DNA of 64,000 nucleotides from NCBI RefSeq assembly GCF_019396385.1, contig NZ_JAHKRN010000005.1, forward strand, positions 248,001 to 312,000. Direction: 5' to 3'. Each line of letters begins with the position of its first letter. Position 1 is the first letter of the stretch. Below, piece after piece: positions 42,762 through 50,250 of the stretch. This DNA comes from Nonomuraea harbinensis (GTDB taxonomy: Bacteria; Actinomycetota; Actinomycetes; Streptosporangiales; Streptosporangiaceae). The position numbers were made by a program, and so were the translations under genes. Below the pieces are notes generated by a model. That model searched no databases. It had not been told where the DNA came from and saw only the letters and a list, made by a program, of their open reading frames with translations.

Positions 42762-43876
42762 GCCTCGTCGTCGGCGTGGACATCGGCGGCACGAAGATCG
42801 CCGCCGGCCTGGTCGACCACTCCGGCACCCTCCTGGCCACGGCCACCCGCCCCACCCCCGCCACCGAAGGCCCCGAGGCCATCCTCACCACCGCCACCGC
42901 CCTCATCCACACCCTCACCGAGAGCCGCGGGGTTGCGATCGCGGCCGGTAGTGCGGAGGTCGGTCGTGACCTCCGCGATGGCCGGGGGTCCGTGGGCTCG
43001 GACGGTGGTGCGGAGTTCGGTGGAGGCCTCCGCGATGGCCGGGGGTCCGTGAGGGCGGGTGGTAGTGCGGAGGTCGGGCGTGACCTCCGCGATGGGACCG
43101 TGGATCCGGCTGGTGTCGGGGGTCTCGGTGGCCGGGGGGTTGTGACCGCGGTCGGTGTCGGTAGTGCTGGGGTGGTCGATCCGGGGCGTGGTGTGGTGGT
43201 CTCGGCGACCGGGGCGCTGGCTGGGTGGGCGGGGACCGATCTGCGTGGCGAGCTGTCGCGCAGGCTCGGGGTGCCGGTGGTGGTCGGCAACGACGTGCAC
43301 GCGCACGCGCTCGGCGAGCAGTGGCGCGGTGCCGCCGCCGGCCGGGAGGACGTCCTGCTGGTCGCGGTCGGCACCGGCGTCGGCGCCTCGGTCATGCTCG
43401 GTGGGCGGGTCCGGCACGGGGCGCACGCTGTGGCCGGTCACGCGGGCCATGTGCCGGTGGCGGCGGCGGCCGGGAGGCCGTGCCCGTGCGGCGGGCAGGG
43501 GCATGTGGAGGCGGTCGCGTCCGGCCCCGCCCTGATTGGTGAGTACCGTCGCCGGGGCGGTACGGACGCCGCGGACCTCGCCGGGGTGGCTCGGTTGGCT
43601 GCGGCCGGGGATCCTCTAGCCGCGGACGTCCTGGCCGAGGGCGGGGCCGCGCTCGGTTCGCTCATCGGCGGGCTGATGAACGTCATCGACCCCGAGATCG
43701 TGGTCATCGGGGGAGGGGTCGCCGGATGCGGCGAACCGTGGTGGCGACCGCTGCGCGCCGCCATCGCCGCCGAGGTACTGCCCGCACTGCGAGACGTCCC
43801 GGTCGAACCCGCCGCCCTCGCCGGCGCCGCCGCCCTGCTCGGCGCCGCCCGCATGGCCCTGGAAGCGTCCCCATGA
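42758..43876 (+). CDS. nanK: ROK-family kinase (probable N-acetylmannosamine kinase) with in-frame repeat insertion
   Basis: A 372-residue ROK sugar kinase. The ATP loop is VGVDIGGTKIAAGLV (residues 4-18). GVGSAGVVDPGRGVVVSATG, NDVHAHALGEQWRG and GTGVGASVMLGG follow. The zinc loop reads GHVPVAAAAGRPCPCGGQGH: two of the usual cysteines are present, but the third (normally GCxE) is His. Between residues 64 and about 120 lies a glycine-rich insertion of three 19-residue repeats not found in typical ~300-residue ROK kinases. It would phosphorylate ManNAc at C6. The GTG start overlaps the nanA stop (GTGA). Confidence 0.86.
   Translation: MSLVVGVDIGGTKIAAGLVDHSGTLLATATRPTPATEGPEAILTTATALIHTLTESRGVAIAAGSAEVGRDLRDGRGSVGSDGGAEFGGGLRDGRGSVRAGGSAEVGRDLRDGTVDPAGVGGLGGRGVVTAVGVGSAGVVDPGRGVVVSATGALAGWAGTDLRGELSRRLGVPVVVGNDVHAHALGEQWRGAAAGREDVLLVAVGTGVGASVMLGGRVRHGAHAVAGHAGHVPVAAAAGRPCPCGGQGHVEAVASGPALIGEYRRRGGTDAADLAGVARLAAAGDPLAADVLAEGGAALGSLIGGLMNVIDPEIVVIGGGVAGCGEPWWRPLRAAIAAEVLPALRDVPVEPAALAGAAALLGAARMALEASP
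42947..43094 (+). repeat. 57-base in-frame palindromic tandem repeat inside the ROK kinase gene
   Basis: Units start at 42947, 43004 and 43061, exactly 57 bases apart; the third is shorter. Units 1 and 3 each contain a perfect 9-base inverted repeat (GCGGAGGTC...GACCTCCGC at 42953-42976 and 43067-43090). Unit 2 (43010-43033) is a decayed version. Each unit encodes 19 residues around LRDGRGSV, keeping the frame. Codon use is richer in GGT and GTG than in the flanking gene. Confidence 0.9.
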
Positions 43877-43982
43877 CCGACACCACTTTCCGCTTCGCGC
43901 CGCCCCGCTTCGCGCCGGCCCGCCGTGCGCTGGCCCCGCTGGGCGGTTGGAACCGTACTGGACGCGCGAGTGATCGGCCCGC

Positions 43983-44026
43983 TTCGCGCGAGCACCATCG
44001 AGGATTCGCGCGAGCACCATCGAGGA
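43983..44026 (+). repeat. 22-base tandem duplication carrying the nanE ribosome site
   Basis: Two perfect copies of TTCGCGCGAGCACCATCGAGGA (positions 43983-44004 and 44005-44026). The second copy runs into AGGAGGATC directly before the nanE start, and the first carries the same ATCGAGGA. The duplication sits in the 155-base gap between nanK and nanE, which is otherwise unusual in this overlapping operon. Confidence 0.9.
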
Positions 44027-44031
44027 GGATC

Positions 44032-44730
44032 ATGACGTCGGCCGCTGAGCACCCTGCGCTGGCCGCTATTCGGGGCCGTCTGGTGGTGTCGTGTCAGGCG
44101 TACCCCGGGGAGCCGATGCGTGACCCGGACACGATGTGCCGGGTGGCGCGGGCGGTGGCCGCCGGCGGGGCGGCGGGGATCCGGGCGCAGGGGCTGGAGG
44201 ACCTGCGGCGGATCCGCGCGGCGCTGGACCTGCCGCTCATCGGCCTGTGGAAGGACGGCGACGGCGACGTCTTCATCACGCCGACCCTCGACCACGCGCT
44301 CGCCGTCGCCGCGACCGGCGTGGACATCGTGGCCGTGGACGGCACCCGCAGACCGCGCCCCGACGGCCGCACGCTCGCCGAAACCGTCAAGGCCGTGCAC
44401 GACCGTACCGGCCGGCTGGTGATGGCGGACGTCTCCACGTACGAGGAAGGGATCGCCGCCGCCGAGGCAGGCGCGGACGTGGTCGGGACGACCCTGTCCG
44501 GGTACACGGCGTACTCCCGCCCGGGACCCGGCCCCGACCTCGAACTGGTCGCCGGGCTCGCCCGCGACCTGCCCGTCCCGGTGATCGCCGAGGGGCGGGT
44601 CCACACAGCGGAGCAGGCCGCCGCAGCCGTCGAGGCGGGCGCGTACGCCGTGGTCGTCGGCACCGCCATCACCCACCCGACGACCATCACCCGCTGGTTC
44701 GCCGACAGGGTGACGAGGCCGGGGGCGTGA
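44032..44730 (+). CDS. nanE: N-acylglucosamine-6-phosphate 2-epimerase
   Basis: A 232-residue TIM-barrel NanE of usual length. Conserved parts are VVSCQAYPGEPMRD, GIRAQGLEDLRRI, LPLIGLWKDGDGDVFITPT, VAVDGTRRPRP, MADVSTYEEG, VGTTLSGYT and PVIAEGRVHT. It converts ManNAc-6-phosphate to GlcNAc-6-phosphate. The ATG at 44032 was chosen because AGGAGG precedes it. An earlier ATG at 43873 overlapping nanK would add 53 residues of low-complexity sequence spanning the duplication, so it is rejected. It is the last enzyme gene of the operon. Confidence 0.95.
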   Translation: MTSAAEHPALAAIRGRLVVSCQAYPGEPMRDPDTMCRVARAVAAGGAAGIRAQGLEDLRRIRAALDLPLIGLWKDGDGDVFITPTLDHALAVAATGVDIVAVDGTRRPRPDGRTLAETVKAVHDRTGRLVMADVSTYEEGIAAAEAGADVVGTTLSGYTAYSRPGPGPDLELVAGLARDLPVPVIAEGRVHTAEQAAAAVEAGAYAVVVGTAITHPTTITRWFADRVTRPGA

Positions 44731-44784
44731 CAGCCATGGTTCCGGCAGAATCGTCCCCGGGCACCCGGTGCAGCCGGGAGGCGT

Positions 44785-44800
44785 ACGACGTCTGACGTCC
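44785..44800 (+). promoter_or_regulatory. Operator-like site before the second GntR gene
   Basis: ACGACGTCTGACGTCC contains GACGTCTGAC (44787-44796), the reverse complement of GTCAGACGTC and one base off the shared ATCAGACGTC core. It lies next to TATGCT/TAGGGT promoter-like bases about 45 bases before the GntR start, suggesting autoregulation. Confidence 0.55.
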
Positions 44801-44848
44801 TATGCTTAGGGTGCACGCCAGAGACCGGCATCGCGGGAAAGGCAGAAG

Positions 44849-45610
44849 ATGGCGCTGGACTTCCCTGGACCCGCCACGGGGCGGCATCCGTTGCGGCGGC
44901 AGGAGGTGACGGAGCAGATCAAGGCGTTCATCCTGCGGAACCATCTGAAGCCCGGCGATCCGCTGCCCACCGAGTCCGTGCTCTGCGAGAGCTTGGGGGC
45001 GAGCCGCTCCAGCGTGCGTGAGGCGATCAAGACGCTGAGCGCCCTCGACATCGTGGAGGTGCGGCACGGCCACGGCATGTACGTCGGCCGCCTGTCCCTG
45101 GTGGCCCTGGTGGAGAGCCTCGCCTTCCGCGTCCAGCTGAGCAGCCGCGACGACTTCACCGTGCTCGGCGAGGTGATCGGCGTTCGTCAGCTGCTCGAAC
45201 AGGGCCTGGCGGCCTCCCTCGTGGCGGCTCTGGAGGAGCCCCACTTCGACGCCCTGGCCGCGCTGGTGTCCGAGATGCGCGAGCTGGCCGACAAGGGGGA
45301 GACGTTCGTCGAGCAGGACCGCGCCTTCCACCTGCTGCTCATGGAGCCGCTGAAGATCGACCTCGTCCAGCAGCTCACCGGGGCGTTCTGGGACGTCCAC
45401 AGCATGGTCGCCCCGTTGCTGGCCCCGTCCACCGCCGACGGACGGGAGACGGCCGACGCGCACGCGGAGATCGTGGCGGCCGCCCGGCGGCGCGACGTGG
45501 CCGCCTTCCAGGCGGCGATCGAGGCCCACTACGGGCCCGTGCGCAAACAGCTCGCCACCCACCTGCGGGATTCCGGGAACGCCGTGGACGGACGACCTGA
45601 GGGCCGGTGA
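44849..45610 (+). CDS. FCD-domain GntR-family regulator (NanR-like), copy 2
   Basis: A 253-residue paralogue of the regulator at 35496-36227. The helix-turn-helix segment is almost the same (SRSSVREAIKTLSALDIVEV, RHGHGMYVGRLSLVALVESL). The FCD domain shows DRAFHLLLMEPLKIDL and DAHAEIVAAARR. AAAGG precedes the ATG. Together the pair brackets the locus and may respond to different ligands (for instance sialic acid and ManNAc-6-phosphate) or act on the same operators. Its own upstream region carries a related site. Confidence 0.93.
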   Translation: MALDFPGPATGRHPLRRQEVTEQIKAFILRNHLKPGDPLPTESVLCESLGASRSSVREAIKTLSALDIVEVRHGHGMYVGRLSLVALVESLAFRVQLSSRDDFTVLGEVIGVRQLLEQGLAASLVAALEEPHFDALAALVSEMRELADKGETFVEQDRAFHLLLMEPLKIDLVQQLTGAFWDVHSMVAPLLAPSTADGRETADAHAEIVAAARRRDVAAFQAAIEAHYGPVRKQLATHLRDSGNAVDGRPEGR

Positions 45611-45642
45611 CGATCCCGCTGATGCTCGGAGACCGACGAGCC

Positions 45643-45652
45643 ATCAGACGTA
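45643..45652 (+). promoter_or_regulatory. Isolated operator core downstream of the second GntR gene
   Basis: ATCAGACGTA matches nine of ten bases of the shared core ATCAGACGTC. It lies in the 92-base gap between the convergent second GntR gene and a CBS-domain gene, where no obvious rightward gene follows. It may be a remnant or an auxiliary site. Confidence 0.35.
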
Positions 45653-45702
45653 CGAGGATCAGCAGGTAGGTCACGAGCCGGGGCGGAGAAGCACCCTGGA
45701 CG

Positions 45703-46719
45703 TCAGCGCGCCGCGGGCACCAGCAGGGTGGTCAGCAGGTCGTCGAGGCTGACGATGCCGATCGTGGCGTCGTCGTCGCGGACGAGCGCGAGCTGGCTGT
45801 GGCCGGCCCGGAGCGCCGACACCGCGTCCGACACCGAGGCGCCCGCGTGCAGGGCCGGGACGCGGTAGGCGAGCTGCTCGGCGGTGACGTCGCGGGAGCG
45901 GCGGCGCGCCAGGTAGGCGTCGCGGATGTGGACGACGCCCAGCGGCGCCGCGGCGGGGCCGACGATCAGGCGCGAGCGTCCGGCGCTCAGGCAGGCGTCG
46001 ACCACGTCCTGGGCCGAGGCGGCGGCGGGCACGCCGACGATCCGGTCGATCGGGGTGATCAGCCCGGCGATGCCGGTGTTCGGGGCGTGCAGGGCCTGGG
46101 TGAGCACGGCGTGGTCGTCGGCCTCGATGAGCCCGAGCCTGCGCGACTCCTCCACCAGGTGCTGGAGCTGCTCGGGGGTGCGCGGGTTGGCGTCACCCTC
46201 CCGGGGCCGGACCTTGAACAGGCGGAGCAGCGCGTCGCTGACGGCGTTCAGCACGCTGATCACGGGACGGACGACCAGCGTGAAGCCGCGGAACGGCAGC
46301 GCCAGGACGGTGGCCGAGCGCTCCGGATGAGCGATCGCCCAGGACTTGGGCGCCATCTCGCCGAGGACCATGTGCAGGAAGGTCACGATGGCCAGCGCGA
46401 TGACGAAGGCGACCGCGTGCGCGGCGGCCTCGGGCAGCCCGGCGGCGTGGAACAGCGGGGTGAGCGTGCCGGCGATGAGCGGCTCGGAGACCACGCCGAG
46501 GCCGAGCGAGCAGAGCGTGATGCCGAGCTGGGCGCCGGCCAGCATCAGCGACAGCTCCTTGATCCCCGCCAGCGCCGCCGCGGCGGACCGGCTGCCCTGC
46601 GCGGCGGCCTTCTCCAGGCGGTGGCGCTTGGCGGCGACCAGGGCGAACTCGGCGGCGACGAAGAAGCCGTTGCCGGCCAGCAGGAACAGGGTGAGGGCCA
46701 GGCCCAGGGACAGGTTCAC
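45703..46719 (-). CDS. DUF21/CBS-domain membrane protein (CNNM/CorC-like), shorter copy
   Basis: A 338-residue protein. Residues 1-190 are a DUF21 (CNNM) membrane domain with a first helix LSLGLALTLFLLAGNGFFVA and the conserved VLGEMAPKSWAIAHPE. A CBS pair follows (TPIDRIVGVPAAASAQDVVD; AYRVPALHAGASVSDAVSAL). The C-terminal CorC_HlyC domain of larger members is missing. The family is linked to divalent cation (Mg/Co) transport or sensing. The GTG start overlaps the stop of the longer paralogue (GTGA), so they probably form a heteromer. Confidence 0.92.
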   Translation of the reverse strand: MNLSLGLALTLFLLAGNGFFVAAEFALVAAKRHRLEKAAAQGSRSAAAALAGIKELSLMLAGAQLGITLCSLGLGVVSEPLIAGTLTPLFHAAGLPEAAAHAVAFVIALAIVTFLHMVLGEMAPKSWAIAHPERSATVLALPFRGFTLVVRPVISVLNAVSDALLRLFKVRPREGDANPRTPEQLQHLVEESRRLGLIEADDHAVLTQALHAPNTGIAGLITPIDRIVGVPAAASAQDVVDACLSAGRSRLIVGPAAAPLGVVHIRDAYLARRRSRDVTAEQLAYRVPALHAGASVSDAVSALRAGHSQLALVRDDDATIGIVSLDDLLTTLLVPAAR

Positions 46720-48062
46720 GACTGCTGCTCGCCTTCGTGCCGGTACGGGGTGAGGCGGACGCGCTCGGGGACGTGGCGGTTCAGGGTCAGCACCTCGATG
46801 CGGGCGTGGGTGGGCGCGCCGGGGTCGAGGGTGGCGGGCAGGTCCGCGGTGATCACGTCGCCGGGCACGGCGAAGCGGCCCAGCCGGTGCAGGATGAGCC
46901 CGGCCAGCGTGTCGTAGTCGTCCTCGTCCGGCAGACTCAGGTCCGTGGCCAGGGCGATCTCGTCTATCCGCAGGCCCGCGTCCAGCTCCCAGCCGTCGCC
47001 GCGGCGCACCGCGGCGGGCGTGTCGGCGTCGTTCTCGTCGGCGATCTCCCCGACCAGCTCTTCGGCGACGTCCTCCCAGGTGACCAGGCCGGCCAGGCCG
47101 CCGTGCTCGTCGACCACGCAGGCCACCTCCTCGCCGCGCGCGTGGAGCTGGCCGGCCAGGTCCGGCAGCGGCTGCGAGAACGGCACGACGAGCACCTCGC
47201 GGGCCAGGTCGCCGACCCGGGTGGTGGCCGCCGCGCCGGTCGGCACGGCGGCGACGTCCCGCAGGCTGACCAGCCCGGCGACGTCGTCCAGCGTGGCGCC
47301 GAGCACCGGATAGTGCGTGTGGCCGTGGGCGGCGATGAGCTCGTCCAGCTCGGCGACGGTCGCCGACGCGGCGACGGCCACCACGTCGGCCCGGGGCACC
47401 ATGACCTCTTCGGCGGTGTGGTCGGAGAAGGCGAGCGCCCGCTCCAGCACGTCGGCCTGGCTGCCGGGCAGGTGGCCGTGCGCCTCGGACTCGCCGATGA
47501 TGTGGCCGAGCTCCTCCAGGGTGGCGCCGTGGTGCAGCTCCTCGACCGGCTCGATCCCGACCGCGCGCAGCAGCCTGTTGGCGGTGGCGTCGAACAGCTT
47601 GATGATCGGCCCGGCCACGGCCAGGTAGATCAGGGTCGACGAGGCCAGCGCGCGGGCCAGCGGCTCCGGCCTGGCCAGCGCCAGGTTCTTCGGGGCGAGC
47701 TCGCCGATCACCATCTGGATGATCGTGGCGAGCGCGAACCCGATCGCCAGCGCCACCGCGTCCACCGCGCCCGCCGGCATGCCGAGCGCGGTCAGGGCGG
47801 GTGAGATCAGGTCGGCCAGGGCCGGGCGGGCGATGAAGCCGACCACGAGCGCGGTGACGGTGATGCCGAGCTGCGCGCCGGACAGCATGAACGACAGCCG
47901 CTCCAGCACCTTGACGGCCTTGGCCGCCTTCTTGTCGCCTGCGGCCGCCTGCTGCGTCAGCGCGAGCCGGTCGGCGGTGACGTAGGCGAACTCCTGGGCG
48001 ACGAAGTAGCCGGTGGCCAGGGTGAGGACGAAGATGGCCACCAGGCCCAGCGCGACGCTCAT
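46716..48062 (-). CDS. DUF21/CBS/CorC_HlyC-domain membrane protein, longer copy
   Basis: A 448-residue protein with the complete layout: DUF21 membrane domain (about 1-200, VIGELAPKNLALARPE), CBS pair (VMVPRADVVAVAASATVAEL; HYPVLGATLDDVAGLVSL) and a C-terminal CorC_HlyC transporter-associated domain (about 370-440, DYDTLAGLILHRLGRFAVPG). The ATG at 48062-48060 starts directly with the first helix (SVALGLVAIFVLTLATGYFV); an upstream in-frame ATG adds 12 arginine-rich residues and is less likely. It is the first of two overlapping genes. Confidence 0.92.
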   Translation of the reverse strand: MSVALGLVAIFVLTLATGYFVAQEFAYVTADRLALTQQAAAGDKKAAKAVKVLERLSFMLSGAQLGITVTALVVGFIARPALADLISPALTALGMPAGAVDAVALAIGFALATIIQMVIGELAPKNLALARPEPLARALASSTLIYLAVAGPIIKLFDATANRLLRAVGIEPVEELHHGATLEELGHIIGESEAHGHLPGSQADVLERALAFSDHTAEEVMVPRADVVAVAASATVAELDELIAAHGHTHYPVLGATLDDVAGLVSLRDVAAVPTGAAATTRVGDLAREVLVVPFSQPLPDLAGQLHARGEEVACVVDEHGGLAGLVTWEDVAEELVGEIADENDADTPAAVRRGDGWELDAGLRIDEIALATDLSLPDEDDYDTLAGLILHRLGRFAVPGDVITADLPATLDPGAPTHARIEVLTLNRHVPERVRLTPYRHEGEQQS

Positions 48063-48290
48063 CGCGCGCACCCCCGTCCCGGCACCGCGCCTCGGCACTC
48101 AATCGTGTTCAGGTCAGCCGGCACCGGCTCCACCATCTCTTTCCTTTCGAAGCCGGGGCCTGGACCTGCGACCGGCGAGTGGGCGCGTGCCGGACAAACC
48201 GTCCGCACGCGCCGTTTTCGACGCTAGCCGATCGTGCGGCCCCGGCTGCCACCAGGCCACATCTTCCCAGGCAACAAGCAGGAAAGGGAC

Positions 48291-49196
48291 CTATCGGTGG
48301 CCCGCGTGCCCCCAGTCCAGCAGAGCCTGCGCGGTCTGGAAGCGGCGGCCGGAGTCGGTCTCGCCGAGGATCACGCCGACCAGGCGGTTGCCGTCGCGCT
48401 CGCCGGCGAAGGCGAGCGTGTAGCCCGCGTCCCTGGTGTAGCCGGTCTTCACGCCGAGGGCGCCCGGCGCGGCGAGGAGGCGGTTGGTGTTCTTCCACGC
48501 GTACGAGCCGTGCTCGGACGTCGACTCCACGGCGTGGTACCGGGTCGAGGTGATCTTCTTGAGGGTCGGGTCGTCCAGCGTCGCCTTGGCGAGTGTCGCC
48601 TGGTCGCGGGCGGTGGAGTGGCCGCCGCCCTGGTAGGGCATGCCGTCGGCGTTCACGTACACGGTGTCGGTCATGCCGAGCTTGCGGGCGGTGTCGTTCA
48701 TCTCGGCGACGAACCCGGGCACGCCGGGGCCGTAGGCGCGGGCGAGCGCGTGCGCGGCGTCGGCGCCGGACGGGAGCATCAGCCCGTACAGCAGGTTCTC
48801 GACGGTGAGGGTGTCGCCGGCGCGCAGGTGGGCCACCGACGCGCCGCCCTGGCTGCCGTACTCGACGTCCTCGGCGGTGATCGTGACCTTGTCCGTCGGC
48901 TTGGCCTGCTTGAGCACGGTGTAGGCGGTCATCGCCTTGGTGAGGCTGGCGACCGGCCTGCGCAGGTCGGCCTCCTTGCTGAAGTGCACCTCGCCGCTCT
49001 TCGCGTCCATCAGGTACGCGGCGCTGCCGGCCACGGAGGGGGCGTTGGCGAGGGGCCGCTCGACGGCCGCGGCCGGAGTGGCGGCCTGGGCGGCGCCGGC
49101 GGCGGTGGTCATGGCGCCCGCGGCTACGGCGAGGCCGAGCAGGGCGCTGCTGATCCGATGGCTGATCCGATGGCTGATCCGATGGGTGAGACGCAT
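48291..49196 (-). CDS. D-alanyl-D-alanine carboxypeptidase (penicillin-binding protein 5 type)
   Basis: A 301-residue exported serine peptidase of the S11 family. The SxxK motif is SLTKAMT, the second motif reads PSGADAAH (Ala where many enzymes have Asn) and the third is KTGYT. It trims the terminal D-Ala of peptidoglycan stem peptides. The ATG at 49196-49194 opens a signal peptide whose n-region HRISHRISHRIS is encoded by a 12-base repeat. An ATG at 49220 lies inside the riboswitch and is rejected. No C-terminal membrane anchor is seen, so it may be freely secreted. Expression is probably controlled by c-di-AMP. Confidence 0.93.
   Translation of the reverse strand: MRLTHRISHRISHRISSALLGLAVAAGAMTTAAGAAQAATPAAAVERPLANAPSVAGSAAYLMDAKSGEVHFSKEADLRRPVASLTKAMTAYTVLKQAKPTDKVTITAEDVEYGSQGGASVAHLRAGDTLTVENLLYGLMLPSGADAAHALARAYGPGVPGFVAEMNDTARKLGMTDTVYVNADGMPYQGGGHSTARDQATLAKATLDDPTLKKITSTRYHAVESTSEHGSYAWKNTNRLLAAPGALGVKTGYTRDAGYTLAFAGERDGNRLVGVILGETDSGRRFQTAQALLDWGHAGHR
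49150..49185 (-). repeat. 12-base perfect tandem triplicate in a signal-peptide coding region
   Basis: Three identical copies of CTGATCCGATGG (49150-49161, 49162-49173, 49174-49185). They encode the repeated HRIS units in the positively charged start of the carboxypeptidase signal peptide. Confidence 0.95.
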
Positions 49197-49209
49197 GAGG
49201 GGATTGCTC

Positions 49210-49345
49210 CTAGCTTCCATGCCGCCTACCGGGTTAGCTGACGGGTTCGGGCGTGGAAGTGCCCTACGGCGCGAGATCGGGCGCCGATTCACCCCGGAAT
49301 GAGAGTGGGTCCCCGGCTCCGCCGGATGGCGGATTAGGCGGCCGC
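49210..49345 (-). promoter_or_regulatory. c-di-AMP riboswitch (ydaO/yuaA class)
   Basis: Read leftward, the leader contains the conserved landmarks of the class in order: AATCCGCC (49335-49328), GGAGCCGGGGACC, GGGGTGAATC, GTAGGGC, CCCGAACCCGTCAGCTAACC and GTAGGCGGCATGGAAGC. It ends about 15 bases before the carboxypeptidase start. This class normally shuts off cell-wall hydrolase and potassium-transport genes when c-di-AMP is high. In actinomycetes it often precedes secreted peptidoglycan enzymes, which fits the gene here. The exact ends are approximate. Confidence 0.85.
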
Positions 49346-49454
49346 GCGAAGGCGCGGTCCGGGCAGAACGCAGCGGTCGCATGGCGGACCCCGCTGCTGC
49401 AAGCCTCAAACGTAGCAAAAAGGCACAAAACGGTCAAATGTTCGCCTATGAAGC

Positions 49455-50129
49455 TCAGTACGTGGCGCGTCCGCCGCTGATGTCGTACACGGCGCCGGTG
49501 GAGAAGCTGACCTTGTCGGAAGCCAGCCAGGCGATCAGCTCGGCGACCTCCTCGGGGCGGCCGACGCGGCGCATCGGGATGAGCCCGGTGATGTGCGCCA
49601 GCGCCTCCGGGCCGGTGTCGGCGTTCATCGGGGTCTCGATGACGGCCGGGGCGATCACGTTGGCCAGCACGCCGCTGGTGGCGAGTTCCTTGCCGAGCGA
49701 CTTGGTCAGCGCGATGACGGCGGCCTTCGAGGCGGAGTACGGCGCCATGTCGGGGTTGCCGTCCTTGCCGGCCATGCTGGCGATGTTGACGACGCGGCCC
49801 CACCCGCGCTCGCGCATGCCGGGCACGAAGGCGCGGCAGGTGTGGAAGGTGCCGTCGACGTTGACCTCGAAGGTGCGCCGCCAGCCGTCGAGCGGGAGCT
49901 GCCAGAGCGGGGCGTTGGGGCCGACGATCCCGGCGGAGTTGACCAGGATGTCGACCGGGCCGATCTCGTCGGCGGCGGCCTGGACGGCGGCGGCGTCGGT
50001 GACGTCCACGACCAGGTCCGCGCCGTCGGCGACGTCGAGGGTGACGACCCGGACGCCGTCGGCTTCCAGGCGGACGGCGGCGGCTCTGCCCAGGCCGCTG
50101 ACCCCGCCGGTGATGAGAGCGGTGCGCAT
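49455..50129 (-). CDS. Short-chain dehydrogenase/reductase (probable sugar-acid dehydrogenase)
   Basis: A 224-residue classical SDR, with TGGVSGLGRAA near residue 7, a short NAD-binding half (DVADGADLVVDVTD), NSAGIVG, SMAGKDGNPDMAPYSASK and VFSFSTG-like KVSFSTGAVYDISGGRATY at the C-terminus. GGAAAGAG precedes the ATG at 50129-50127; an upstream in-frame start is rejected. It is divergent from the IclR-FAH-alcohol dehydrogenase genes. In known diketo pathways for L-fucose or L-rhamnose acids, an SDR oxidises the 2-keto-3-deoxy acid before an FAH-type hydrolase cleaves it, and this gene fits that step. Confidence 0.9.
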   Translation of the reverse strand: MRTALITGGVSGLGRAAAVRLEADGVRVVTLDVADGADLVVDVTDAAAVQAAADEIGPVDILVNSAGIVGPNAPLWQLPLDGWRRTFEVNVDGTFHTCRAFVPGMRERGWGRVVNIASMAGKDGNPDMAPYSASKAAVIALTKSLGKELATSGVLANVIAPAVIETPMNADTGPEALAHITGLIPMRRVGRPEEVAELIAWLASDKVSFSTGAVYDISGGRATY

Positions 50130-50135
50130 GTCTCT

Positions 50136-50150
50136 TTCCAATAGTTGGAA
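50136..50150. promoter_or_regulatory. Palindromic operator between the SDR and IclR genes
   Basis: TTCCAA-TAG-TTGGAA is a perfect inverted repeat just upstream of the leftward SDR gene. A second, smaller site with the same half (TTCC-T-GGAA, 50235-50243) sits in front of the IclR gene. Both suit IclR-type binding. Confidence 0.55.
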
Positions 50151-50250
50151 CCGATAACACATGAGTGGAACTGTCTGCGAGGCTAACCGGCTCCCGCCGC
50201 CTGAGGGAAGGCTTCTCCGGGAGCAACTTCCGTTTCCTGGAACGACGGTC

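Noticed and set aside
42947..43094. Repeats considered as a CRISPR array
   Set aside because: There are only three units with no unique spacers between them; the 57-base period is continuous and translated in frame.
43873..44031. Earlier ATG giving a longer NanE
   Set aside because: The added 53 residues are low-complexity and span a recent 22-base duplication. The ATG at 44032 has a strong AGGAGG and gives the family length.
45611..45702. Possible small gene in the gap downstream of the second GntR gene
   Set aside because: No frame with a start and ribosome site exists; only an isolated operator core is visible.
49197..49418. Upstream in-frame starts for the carboxypeptidase
   Set aside because: They fall inside the c-di-AMP riboswitch and would place an arginine-rich stretch before the signal peptide.
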